In this document: one piece after another, positions 18,011-26,241 of the stretch | Layout of the letters: each line of letters begins with the position of its first letter | Position numbering within the stretch: the first letter of the stretch is position 1 | Translations under genes and position numbers: made by a program | The notes under the pieces: generated by a model | Told to the model about the DNA's origin: nothing | Database searches by the model: none | What the model saw: the letters and a program-made list of their open reading frames with translations, nothing else | Assembly (NCBI RefSeq): GCF_030818015.1 | Contig: NZ_JAUSZX010000001.1 | Span: 4,588,001 to 4,652,000 of the forward strand | Origin: Arthrobacter globiformis | GTDB lineage: Bacteria > Actinomycetota > Actinomycetes > Actinomycetales > Micrococcaceae | Direction: 5' to 3' | DNA length: 64,000 bases

Positions 18011-18661
18011 ATGGGTGACACAAGACTAATTCTGTTCGACATCCACAAAGTAATGGTTCAGTCCTCGGGAGACACCTTGAACGGTTTCGATCTGACTTCG
18101 TGGCCAGGCGCCTTCGTTACTGCCGCGGGTGCACTGGCTGTTGCCGTCTTGACTGCAGTCGTGGCCATACTTATTGAACTATCTCGGCACAGAGCAGCGA
18201 GAAGAGCTTTTCACGTTCAGGAAATTAGAAACAGGACGGCCGAAGCTTTCAGCTTAATGTTCACCCTTCAGCACGAAATCGAGTGGATCACGTGGCATGC
18301 GACGAAGGCTCCGGAATTCGTAGGTCAGGGCATGGTCGACAGCTATAACAAGGCGGTTCATGTGACATATCCAAAACTGCTGGGGGCCCTGGCGGTCGTT
18401 GCTGCGCTTGACAAGGGACTCTTTGATCGGCTCAGTCCCATAGCCCGTCACCTCTATGAGCTTGACATGGAGGTTGCTCTGGCGGCCCGGGGACTTGAAG
18501 GAAGGCGTACTCGCAAAAAGTCGCTTGAGGGGCTCAAGAATCACTACCCTGCCGCTAAGGCACTCTATGATGCGTTCCCCCATCTGATGGCCTCCACTTT
18601 GTCGGATGAGAGTGCGGGCAGCCGCCGAACGCGATTTTTGGTTTGTCACGCACGTAGGTGA
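18011..18661 (+). CDS. Hypothetical protein with one membrane helix
   Basis: Up to 216 residues. One strong transmembrane segment (FVTAAGALAVAVLTAVVAI, about residues 35-55) is followed by a basic stretch (ELSRHRAARRAFHVQEIRNR) and a helical cytoplasmic domain of about 140 residues (FSLMFTLQHEIEWITWHA, LSPIARHLYELDMEVAL). The ATG at 18053 would remove 14 unconvincing residues and may be the true start. No family recognised; the architecture resembles small anchored proteins of islands. Confidence 0.65.
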   Translation: MGDTRLILFDIHKVMVQSSGDTLNGFDLTSWPGAFVTAAGALAVAVLTAVVAILIELSRHRAARRAFHVQEIRNRTAEAFSLMFTLQHEIEWITWHATKAPEFVGQGMVDSYNKAVHVTYPKLLGALAVVAALDKGLFDRLSPIARHLYELDMEVALAARGLEGRRTRKKSLEGLKNHYPAAKALYDAFPHLMASTLSDESAGSRRTRFLVCHARR

Positions 18662-19390
18662 AAGAGAATGGATGTTGTTCTCCGCCCCTAGCGCGATGGC
18701 AACCTCGTAGATAAAGCTTTTGGTCACCGCGGCCTCGGCCTATGATTCCCAAGGGCCGGATGGGGTCCATCACAACCTGCGCGAAACACGCAGTACAGAG
18801 GCGCAGCTGAGCCCGGCCCAGGAGCGCCCGCACGCGTGGCCGCGCTTGCGCCGCGGACTGTGGCACAAACGCCCGGCCCTCACCTTCATCCCTAGCAGCT
18901 CAAACCGTTCTTGCTCCGTTCCGACCCTAGGGCTGGACAGCGCAGGTCTTTCTGGCTTTGGCCGCGGCCGTGCCTATTGTGACGGCTGCGCTGGGGTGCG
19001 CCTTCGCTTCGGCCTGCAGCGACGCGACCGCGGATCTGGGCTTCGTTCGCTACAGTGTTCGCGAGGGACGCAGCAAACTCTTGGTTCTGTTCTGCCGAGC
19101 CATAGCTTGAGGCCGAATTCCTCAGCTTCCAGGCCCTGGTCTTTGAGCGGGCTGCTGTCGCTGCCGGTGACCCGGTTTTCGATGTCACGACCGAGGCTTT
19201 CGATGCGGCCGAAGAGCCCTTTTCGGCTCCTTCGTATCGTTGCTCCAGTGGTGAGATCTCGGAGCCTTTGAAGCCGCCCTCGGCCACGAGGGGCGAGGGT
19301 TTCCTGAACGGTTTTCTCGGACGCTGCCAGGGCGGCGGGGTTGTGGCCTTTCCAGCCTTCGACGATGGTTGGCCCTGCTGCTGGATGCGC
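18662..19390. other. Stretch without a supportable gene
   Basis: Long frames are open on both strands but they are low-complexity shadows of each other. I see a possible minus-strand helical fragment near 19100-19290 (LTTGATIRRSRKGLFGRIESL) that I cannot place. No ribosome binding site, no recognised domain. Confidence 0.45.
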
Positions 19391-19774
19391 GCGGCTCAAG
19401 GCCTTATCCCCGATCCTTGGCGCCATTTGTGGGGCCCGACAGTAGCGCCCGCGCCTATGGCTCTACTGTCCCGGAAGGAACCCGTCCGGGCGGTCTTCGG
19501 GCACGTAGAACCCACCTTTGACTGGACACTCCGCGACCCTGAGACCAGGCAGCGATTCACCGGCGACCTTGTCCTTGCTCTATCAAGCAATCTTCACCAC
19601 GGACAGCCACTCGGCTTGATCCTTCTCGATTACAGGGCGGCGGTTGGTGATCTTACCAACCGATGGGTAGAGCTATCCGACAGCTCAGCAGGGATCACGA
19701 CACCTCGGTACTCCGACGATGACCCGGCTTCGCCTAACCGCATGGGATCGTCAGTCCCTCGTTCTGTTGGGTGA
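19391..19774 (+). pseudogene. Fragment of a large CHAT/caspase-like protein
   Basis: In frame, the segment RAVFGHVEPTFDWTLRDPET, then GDLVLALSSNLHHGQPLGL and LLDYRAAVGDLTNRWVELSD. I associate GHVEPTFDW…PxT followed by a QPLGLxxxDYR segment with large actinobacterial proteins of caspase-fold (CHAT) type in conflict loci. Only about 130 residues survive, with no start and unrelated flanks, so this is a remnant. The family assignment is from memory of the pattern and moderately uncertain. Confidence 0.4.
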
Positions 19775-20450
19775 TCCAACCGTCCATCTTCCAGCCGTAA
19801 GGTAACCGGGTGTTGCGGCGGCCAAAAGCAGGTGATCCTCTCGCCCGGCTGCGCATAAGAGGCCAGGACACCACCGGGGGAACCTCGCCAGCGGGACCGG
19901 CGCACGTGCACGCCTGGAATGAATTGGAGAGTTGGCCAACAACGGGTCTTCCCAAAAGCCATCGCAAGGCGACCCCGCCTTGGCACTGATGAGTGTGCCG
20001 GGCTTGGTGGGGTTGCGGTTCGCGTCGAACGTCCCCGGCTCGCTTTTCCCCGGTGGTCTTGGATCAGGCCGTCCTAGTGGTCCTGAATGACGTTGACATA
20101 CTCATCTGCCAACGTCGATAGCAAAACATCCGAGTTTCCCATGACTCTGGGTCATCGGGTCTGGGCGATCAGCCCTCAAGTTGAGCGGGCCGTAAATTTC
20201 GGTTTGTCGATGGTGTCGGACCTTTGTTTCACTGGCAATCCGTCCTGGCGCCAACCGAGATCGAGAGAAGCAACTCCACGGCCCTGGGCTAGCCAGATCC
20301 GATGCGTCGTTCCTCTATGACTCCCCGCTCTAGGATGCCGACGAACGCTCGGCGCCAGCAGCCACCGGCGAGCCAGCCGGTGAGCTGCCGCATGGTCAGG
20401 CGGACTTGGCTTCCGCAAGTTCTGCCCGGGCCAAGCCGCATACTGGAATC
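19775..20450. other. Stretch without a supportable gene
   Basis: No open frame with recognisable protein character. It ends at the AbiTii gene. I see no repeat or strong hairpin. Confidence 0.45.
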
Positions 20451-21242
20451 GTGAATACTCGCTCCGACGACATTTTGAGTCAGATTGAACGTGATCTGCT
20501 CTCCGACCGTGCACTTGCAACAGTCTTGCGAAAGCTGATCTTGTTGGGGGGCAAGTCGGGCTCATCCGAGCTTCAGGATTGGGCCTCCCGTGAACTTCGC
20601 GGCTATGACAACGACGAGAATTTGCCGTCTTATCGCCTACTCCCAGCTCCTATACAGATCGACGGCGTCGTCAGCAATGGCATGGTTAAGCATCAAACAA
20701 TCTCTTTAAGTAGGTTCCCGGACTTCGTTCGGGAAGACCTGCAAGAACGAGTGCCCATTCGAGCCGGAGTGGGCGAAATCCAAGCATTAATAGACTCCAA
20801 CCAGGAAGAGCGCACAGTACATCTTCAGGTACCCGGAGCTATGGTTCTTGCTGAGATGATCGATCACGGCAATCCCAGTCAGCGCACGACGGCAGTTTAC
20901 TGGGCAGTGAGCGTAACGGCACTGGAGGGTCTGCTAGATCAGATTAAGACGCGTTTGGCCGAGCTTATTGCTGAGCTTCGATCAGTCACCTCGCCGTTGC
21001 AAGCTTTGCCCACAGCCTCGCAGGCGACACATGCAGTTAATTTCATAGTTAGGGGCATCGGTTCACGCGTAAACATCACCCAGGCGAGTGGTGGTAGCAA
21101 GATAGAGATGGGCCAACCAACTAAAGAACGGCCGGAACCCAGGTTCTGGACTCTGGGAAAACGGATCTCGGCGATAGCCGTCGGCGCCGCCACAATAGGA
21201 GCCTTCGTTATCAGCTGGTGGCAGTATCAAGCCGGCGCGTAG
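20451..21242 (+). CDS. AbiTii-domain protein with C-terminal membrane helix
   Basis: 263 residues from GTG 20451. The first 90 residues match the AbiTii abortive-infection module: SDDILSQIERDLLSDRA, TVLRKLILLGGKSGSSELQDW, ASRELRGYDNDENLPSYR. A linker with a helical segment follows (LLDQIKTRLAELIAELR). The C-terminus has one transmembrane helix (AIAVGAATIGAFVISWW, about residues 240-257). AbiTii is known as an N-terminal module of predicted phage-defence proteins; here the predicted effector end is a membrane anchor. The upstream in-frame TTG at 20406 adds residues unlike the family, so GTG is preferred. It stands alone, with no partner gene close by. Confidence 0.8.
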   Translation: MNTRSDDILSQIERDLLSDRALATVLRKLILLGGKSGSSELQDWASRELRGYDNDENLPSYRLLPAPIQIDGVVSNGMVKHQTISLSRFPDFVREDLQERVPIRAGVGEIQALIDSNQEERTVHLQVPGAMVLAEMIDHGNPSQRTTAVYWAVSVTALEGLLDQIKTRLAELIAELRSVTSPLQALPTASQATHAVNFIVRGIGSRVNITQASGGSKIEMGQPTKERPEPRFWTLGKRISAIAVGAATIGAFVISWWQYQAGA

Positions 21243-21321
21243 CACCCCCTCAGAGGCGTTAGGACGCGACATCGCGGCAATCAGCTGGCCAACGGAGAGC
21301 TGCCCACGTTGGGATTCTGTA

Positions 21322-21346
21322 TGGTGAGCTACACCCCGACCTGACA
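21322..21346 (+). repeat. Third, partial copy of the island repeat core
   Basis: GGTGAGCTACACCCCGACCTGACA resembles the core at 7021-7045 and 23590-23614 (ACACCCC then ACCTGAC), but the left arm is changed and the second conserved block is absent. Probably a decayed copy or a related site. Confidence 0.4.
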
Positions 21347-21569
21347 CAGGGGGCCTTGTTGCCGGAATTAAGGGACTTCAATCCGAGTCCATTGAGAGGC
21401 CGGCCACGCCGCCGCCCACACCGAGAGACAACTCTCTCATGGGTTATCCACCGCTACTGCTACTCCGGGAGCTAGTCCAGGGGCCCCCAATATCCAGCCG
21501 TGATTACCCGAATTGACCCGAACTGTGGACGGAACAGAGTCACCCAGCGCGGCTTCTCCCAGCCTCGCC

Positions 21570-21598
21570 AGGTTGACGGAATCGCGGATATCGGCGTT
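21570..21598 (+). repeat. Left half of hairpin repeat, copy 3
   Basis: GGTTGACGGAAT followed by ATCGGCGTT, as in 8828-8855, with about five differences over 29 bases. The hairpin half does not follow. The stretch 21243-21897 otherwise holds no gene I can support. Confidence 0.45.
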
Positions 21599-21897
21599 TG
21601 GAATCGGGCCAAAACAGCCGTGTTCATCAAACGGTTGTCCTGGAATGTATCAGGGCACCGCGGCGCTGCTGCAACGATGCGTAACCACTTTCCGGTATAC
21701 CTCTTGAATCAATTTTTGGGCTGTATCGAGTTTGGCGGAGCGTTTGACGGCAGCAGGACAGCAACCGCGGAAGGGGACTGGAATTACGCACGAGGCGGAC
21801 GATGGTAAGCATGCGAACAAATATTCTCTGGACGTGTTCCTCCTCCGGGCATATTCTGATCTCGCATTGCTCTTGGGGGGTGAATGGAATCGGCAGC

Positions 21898-22991
21898 ATG
21901 CTTCGCTATTGCCGCGCGGTTTCTGTGCGCGCCCTTCTGGTCCCCGCCCTGCTTGCACTGGCGTGGCTCGTGTGGGGTGCGGGCAGCGCGCAGGCGTCAA
22001 CGGACCCTTCTAAGGCCGTCGTCTCTGAAAGCGCCCTGGACCTCGGCCTCTCCAATGCTCCGTCTCTCCCCGCTGTTCAGGTTCTGCGGGCCGGGCAGGA
22101 TCCGGCCGGTTCCGCCGCGCACCACGTTGCAGCTGCCGCCGATGCGGTCGTGGGCAGGGCCGCGCCTGCTGTTTCCACAGTGGCCCGGACCACCGAACCG
22201 GTGGCCCTCCCAGTGCCCCGGGCCGCGGCGCCGGCAGTCTCCACTGTCACCAAGACCGCCGGACCGGCAGTCTCCGCCGTTTCTCCGGCAGCCGCATCGG
22301 TGGCGGCCACCGTGAACAGGACTGTGGCCCCGGCAGTTTCCACTGTCCACCATGCGGTTGCAGCTATGGACGGCCCCGTTGCTTCCGTGGCCCACTGGCT
22401 ACCGCGGCTGCCCTTTCCGGCGGTCAAACCTCCACAACTGCCCAGCCCGGACGTTCCTGTCGCTACCGTTCGCAAGAGGCCACCGGCGGTGGTGTCCACT
22501 GTGCCGCGATCACCCGTTGCGGCGGCCCGGCGGCCCGTCCCTGGTCATCGGTCCGGGGAGGTTCATCCGCCCCCGGCCGCAGCAGTTTCCGCAACCGCAG
22601 AAGCTTCTAGCCCTGCTTCGGCTTCGGCGCTCTCCGGCACAGCAACCCCGGCCCCCCCGCCCCCTCGAACCTGGCCACGGTCCAAAACATTAATTCGCCG
22701 TTCAAGACACTCACCCAGCTGAAGATCACTGCCTCAACCCGCCCTGTGGCCAGCGCTATCCAGCCGCCGGCCCAAGGGCCGCTGCACGAACACCCCGCCA
22801 CAGGTCGGCTGAATATTGCCGCGACGCACGGCGAGTCGGGCTCCTCCGGCTCGGACAGCTCCGGCTCAAACACGGCCGATATCGCCGCCTCCTGGAACGG
22901 GCTGTCCCCCGCCGCCAGCGCCCTCGCCGTCCGAGCAGCGGTGATACCGCCCTCCGGTCCCGCCGCCGATCCGGGGTCTTCCCCCGACTGA
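21898..22991 (+). pseudogene. Secreted Ala/Val/Pro-rich protein, frameshifted in a C7 tract
   Basis: From ATG 21898 a signal peptide (VRALLVPALLALAWLVWGAG then SAQA) leads into a low-complexity region with repeats of APAVSTV (about residues 80-160) and Pro-rich sequence. At C7 (22652-22658) the frame runs into a poor tail. Reading with one more C continues sensibly as SNLATVQNINSPFKTLTQLK, ASAIQPPAQGPLHEHPATGR and a Ser/Gly-rich end at 22991, giving about 364 residues. Export to the cell surface is likely; function unknown. GTG 21880 is an alternative start. The C7 tract could be a sequencing error or a slippery, phase-variable site. Confidence 0.65.
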
Positions 22992-23081
22992 ACAGGTCAG
23001 CTCTGCCTTCACACAGGCAGATAAGACCAGCCGTACGCCGCACTCGGCCTACGGACCCAACGTTCAGTCAGGAGAAATGCC

Positions 23082-23255
23082 ATGTCCAACCGCACCCCGC
23101 TTTCCGTTGCCCCAGACCAGTCCCGCCGCTCCCACATCGGCAACTGGCCAGATCCCATGGGACGTGCAATCGGCAACTGGCCGGATCCCATGCGTGCACA
23201 CATCGGCTGGTGGCCCAACCGCAACGCCCAGAGCAGCCTCCCCTCGGGTTCATGA
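23082..23255 (+). CDS. 57-residue protein with tandem IGNWPDPM repeats
   Basis: ATG 23082 follows AGGAG with 8-base spacing. The protein reads MSNRTPLSVAPDQSRRS and then HIGNWPDPMGRA, IGNWPDPMRAH and IGWWPNRN: two near-perfect copies and a third degenerate copy of an 11-12-residue unit. No signal peptide or known domain. It lies 90 bases after the end of the secreted Ala/Val-rich protein and may share its transcript; a strong hairpin follows. Repeated short units in a small gene recall peptide precursors or ligand-binding repeats, but no modifying enzyme is adjacent. Confidence 0.65.
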   Translation: MSNRTPLSVAPDQSRRSHIGNWPDPMGRAIGNWPDPMRAHIGWWPNRNAQSSLPSGS

Positions 23256-23281
23256 TCCAGATCGGAAAAGGACACCAAGTA

Positions 23282-23323
23282 ATGTTGTTCCCGCACTGCC
23301 ACGAGGCTGTGCGGGAACAACAT
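23282..23323 (+). terminator. 15-bp perfect hairpin
   Basis: Arms 23282-23296 and 23309-23323 are exactly complementary over 15 bp with a 12-base loop. It lies 27 bases after the tandem-repeat gene. No T tract, but the stem is strong; likely a terminator for the preceding genes. Confidence 0.65.
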
Positions 23324-23589
23324 CACGATGCTTAGCTCTAAATCATTGGGCGGCTGGACAGTCCGCGCAAACGGAACACAAAAGCCTTGGACAGACGCCT
23401 GGCCGACACAGACGGCACCCCACAACTCAAGGTGTTGCGCTCACCACCTGAACTCGTCATCTATGGGGCACACCAACTTGAGACACAATGTTGCGAGCCA
23501 CTCCCCTCTTACTTGCGAGCCAGGTCTTTGTCTTACGCAAACATGTCTCGCAACCCCGCAGCTTGCGAGACGGCATGTCGACGGTTGGC

Positions 23590-23660
23590 AGGTTGAAGTA
23601 CACCCCAACCTGACATCATTCCATCTGGTGTCACGTTCGTTTGGAGGCCCTGGAACTCAA
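23590..23660 (+). repeat. Right copy of island-bounding direct repeat
   Basis: The core 23590-23614 matches 7021-7045 in 23 of 25 positions, and ACGTTCGT (23633-23640) and CCTGGAACTCAA (23649-23660) follow in the same order and orientation as on the left. It lies 94 bases from the end of the LysR gene, where normal gene density resumes. The other sequence at 23324-23753 holds nothing I can support. Confidence 0.65.
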
Positions 23661-23753
23661 GCTGACAGGTTGATGGCAAGGCCTCGCCCTGGCCAGGCAG
23701 CGCCCAGAGCGCTCGGCCAATTGGGGGTGGGCGGACAGTGGGCCCAGCCCCTG

Positions 23754-24653
23754 CTATGCCGCTTCAAGGACTCCGATCGTCTGTCGACACGCTTCTCTGA
23801 CTTTCGAGACCAGAGGCGAGTCGTTCATGTCATTGCTGCAGACCAGGCTGACGCGGGAGATAGCGCTGGCGTCCTGGATGTTCAGGTAGGCGAGGCCCGG
23901 GATGGTGTAGGCACGGAGGGATTCCGGGACAACCGCGATGCCCAGCTGGGCGGCCACTAACCCCAGGATGGTTGGGAACTGGACGGCTTCCTGGGCGAGA
24001 TCAAATTCGACGTCGGCGGCGTGAAGTAGTGCGGCGATGTGGTCAAAGAGCCGTGAAATCCTGTCCCGCGGGAAGGCAATGAATCTCTCCCCCTTCAATT
24101 CTCCCAACGCGACTGAAGCGCGGGACGCCAGGGGGTGGCCTGCGGCGACTGCTAGCACGAGGCGTTCGTTTTGCAGAAGCGTGGAACTGAGGTCCGCCAC
24201 GGTCCGGACTTCTCGTGCGATACCGACGTCGAGGGCACCGGCGGTAATGAGGTCGATCTGGGCGTCGGTGGTTTCCTCGCGGAGTTCGAGGTCGATGCCG
24301 GGCCATTGGGACCGGAGTTCCCGAACCACTGGTGGAAGGGCTGAAATGGCTGCCGAGGAGACGAAACCGAGACGCAGCTTGCCGATTTCGCCGTCTCGGG
24401 CCTGCCGAAGGGCTGCGGTCATGGTCCCGTATTGGGTCAGGAGTTTCCTGGCGTGTTTGAGGAGCAGTTCACCGTCGGCGGTGAGCTGCACGTTGCGGGA
24501 GTTGCGGACGAACAGTTGGGTCTTGCATTCCTCTTCGAGTTTGCGGATCTGCTGGCTCAGGGGCGGCTGGGCCATGTGCAGCCTCTCGGCGGCACGGTTG
24601 AAGTGCAGTTCTTCGGCCACTGCGACGAAAAGCTCCAAGCGACGAAGGTTCAT
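23754..24653 (-). CDS. LysR-family transcriptional regulator
   Basis: 299 residues, the usual LysR length. N-terminal winged helix MNLRRLELFVAVAEELHFNR, AAERLHMAQPPLSQQIRKLE (residues 1-60), then a linker helix and an effector-binding domain of periplasmic-binding type (LRLGFVSSAAISALPPVVRE). Divergent from the aldehyde dehydrogenase operon with 119 bases between the genes, the standard layout for a LysR activator and its target. The inducer is probably an intermediate of that pathway. Confidence 0.93.
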   Translation of the reverse strand: MNLRRLELFVAVAEELHFNRAAERLHMAQPPLSQQIRKLEEECKTQLFVRNSRNVQLTADGELLLKHARKLLTQYGTMTAALRQARDGEIGKLRLGFVSSAAISALPPVVRELRSQWPGIDLELREETTDAQIDLITAGALDVGIAREVRTVADLSSTLLQNERLVLAVAAGHPLASRASVALGELKGERFIAFPRDRISRLFDHIAALLHAADVEFDLAQEAVQFPTILGLVAAQLGIAVVPESLRAYTIPGLAYLNIQDASAISRVSLVCSNDMNDSPLVSKVREACRQTIGVLEAA

Positions 24654-24671
24654 ACGAACAAGACTAAACGC

Positions 24672-24690
24672 ATATTGATGCGCGTCATAT
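24672..24690. promoter_or_regulatory. Candidate LysR operator in divergent promoter
   Basis: ATATTGATGCGCGTCATAT is an imperfect dyad between the LysR gene and the aldehyde dehydrogenase operon. It contains a T-N11-A core as in LysR recognition sites. Assignment is by position and symmetry only. Confidence 0.45.
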
Positions 24691-24772
24691 AGATACTTCA
24701 GTGGATGACTCTGCGGGTCTACCGTTGATCGTGAGGACAGTCACAGATCAACAAACACTAAGAGGTTCGAGA

Positions 24773-26239
24773 ATGCCCGTCATGACTAAGCCCGCCAGCA
24801 GCTTCATCAACGGAAGCTGGGTTGAAGGGACCGGGGACGCGACGTCCCGGTTCAACCCGTCGGCACCGGGGGAAGCGGTCACTACCTATCATCAGGCCGG
24901 TTCCGTGGAGCTGACCCAGGCGATCCAGGCGGCTACTGCGGCGACGGCGGCCTGGGACCGGCTGGGAATTCTGTCCCGGGGCCGCATCCTGTCGGCTGCA
25001 GCTGCACTGATCCGGGAACGCCGTGACGAGATAGCCCGCGTCATGACGGCCGAACACGGTAAAACACTGACGGAGTCCAGGATGGAAGTCGACGCCTCCG
25101 CCGACACGTTCGACTACCACGCGGGTTCGGCCCGGAACCCGGTCGGCACCGAATACCCATCCAGCCACCCCGATGAGCGGATCCTCACCGTGCGACGCCC
25201 GCTGGGCATCGTTGCTGTGATCACGCCGTGGAACTTCCCGCTGCAGATCCCCGCTTGGAAGATCGCACCGGCACTGCTGCACGGCAACACGGTGGTCTGG
25301 AAGTCCGCAAGCCACACCCCCGGAGTATCGGTCCTGCTGATAGACATCCTGGCAGAGGCCGGTGTTCCGGCAGGTGTCGCGAATCTTCTCCTTGGGCCGG
25401 GCCCGCTGGGCTCCGAACTCGTGTCCCATCCGTCCGTCGCGGGCGTGACCTTTACCGGGTCCGTCCCTGTTGGGCACCACATCCGCGGGATCGTCTGCGG
25501 ACGCGGCGCGAAACTGCAGATGGAACTGGGCGGACACAACGCCACACTTGTCCTGCCCGACACCGACGTCGAACTGGCCGCATCCAGCGCCGTCAACGCT
25601 GCGATGGGGTCCACGGGCCAGAAGTGCACGGCCACCAGGCGGATCATCCTGGTCGGCGACGGGCATGAGGAATTCCTGGCAGCGGTGAAGGAGAAAGTCT
25701 CCGCTCTGGTCGTGGGCCCGGGCACAGACCCGTCGGTGCAGATCGGCCCTGTGGTTTCCGCCTCCGCCCGCGATGACATCAACGCAGCGATTGACCTGGC
25801 CATCACCGAAGGCGCGGAAGTCCTCGCCCAGGCCCCTGCCCCCGCATCTGCATCGGAGGGGCACTACGTCCGGCCCACCGTGCTGACCGGCCCGGCATCG
25901 ATGACGATCTGCCGCGAAGAGGTCTTCGGTCCCGTTGTCACCATTCTTCGTGCAGCCACCCTCGATGAAGCCATCACCTTGGCGAACAATACGGACTTCG
26001 GCCTCACTGCCGCGGTATTCACCAGCGATGAGCGCGCTGCCCGGCAGTGCGTCACTTATCTGGACGCCGGCCTCGTCAAGGTCAATGCGCCCTCGACCGG
26101 GTCCGAACTCCATGCCCCCTTCGGCGGAATGAAGGATTCAACCTTCGCCGGCCCCCGGGAACAGAACAGTGCCGCCGCAACTGCCTTCTTCACCCACGAA
26201 AAGACCGCCTACCTCCGCCTGGCACCCGAGAAGGCGTGA
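24773..26239 (+). CDS. NAD(P)-dependent aldehyde dehydrogenase
   Basis: 488 residues from ATG 24773 (AGAGG upstream). Class-typical motifs: PWNFPLQIPAWKIAPAL, the NAD-binding FTGSVPVG, general base Glu in MELGGHNA and nucleophilic Cys in GQKCTATRR, then EEVFGPVVTI near the end. This oxidises an aldehyde to the acid; the sequence is closest in style to semialdehyde dehydrogenases acting on alpha-ketoglutaric or succinic semialdehyde. First gene of a tightly packed operon controlled by the divergent LysR. The exact substrate is unknown. Confidence 0.9.
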   Translation: MPVMTKPASSFINGSWVEGTGDATSRFNPSAPGEAVTTYHQAGSVELTQAIQAATAATAAWDRLGILSRGRILSAAAALIRERRDEIARVMTAEHGKTLTESRMEVDASADTFDYHAGSARNPVGTEYPSSHPDERILTVRRPLGIVAVITPWNFPLQIPAWKIAPALLHGNTVVWKSASHTPGVSVLLIDILAEAGVPAGVANLLLGPGPLGSELVSHPSVAGVTFTGSVPVGHHIRGIVCGRGAKLQMELGGHNATLVLPDTDVELAASSAVNAAMGSTGQKCTATRRIILVGDGHEEFLAAVKEKVSALVVGPGTDPSVQIGPVVSASARDDINAAIDLAITEGAEVLAQAPAPASASEGHYVRPTVLTGPASMTICREEVFGPVVTILRAATLDEAITLANNTDFGLTAAVFTSDERAARQCVTYLDAGLVKVNAPSTGSELHAPFGGMKDSTFAGPREQNSAAATAFFTHEKTAYLRLAPEKA

Positions 26240-26241
26240 TC

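Noticed and set aside
21802-22722. Bacterial gasdermin or pore-forming toxin as the secreted Ala-rich protein
   Set aside because: It has a classical signal peptide and low-complexity repeats, not a beta-rich pore domain, and is 9.5 kb from the metacaspase.
23082-23255. CRISPR-like short tandem repeat
   Set aside because: The repeats are coding, about 33 bases and adjacent without uniform spacers; no cas genes.
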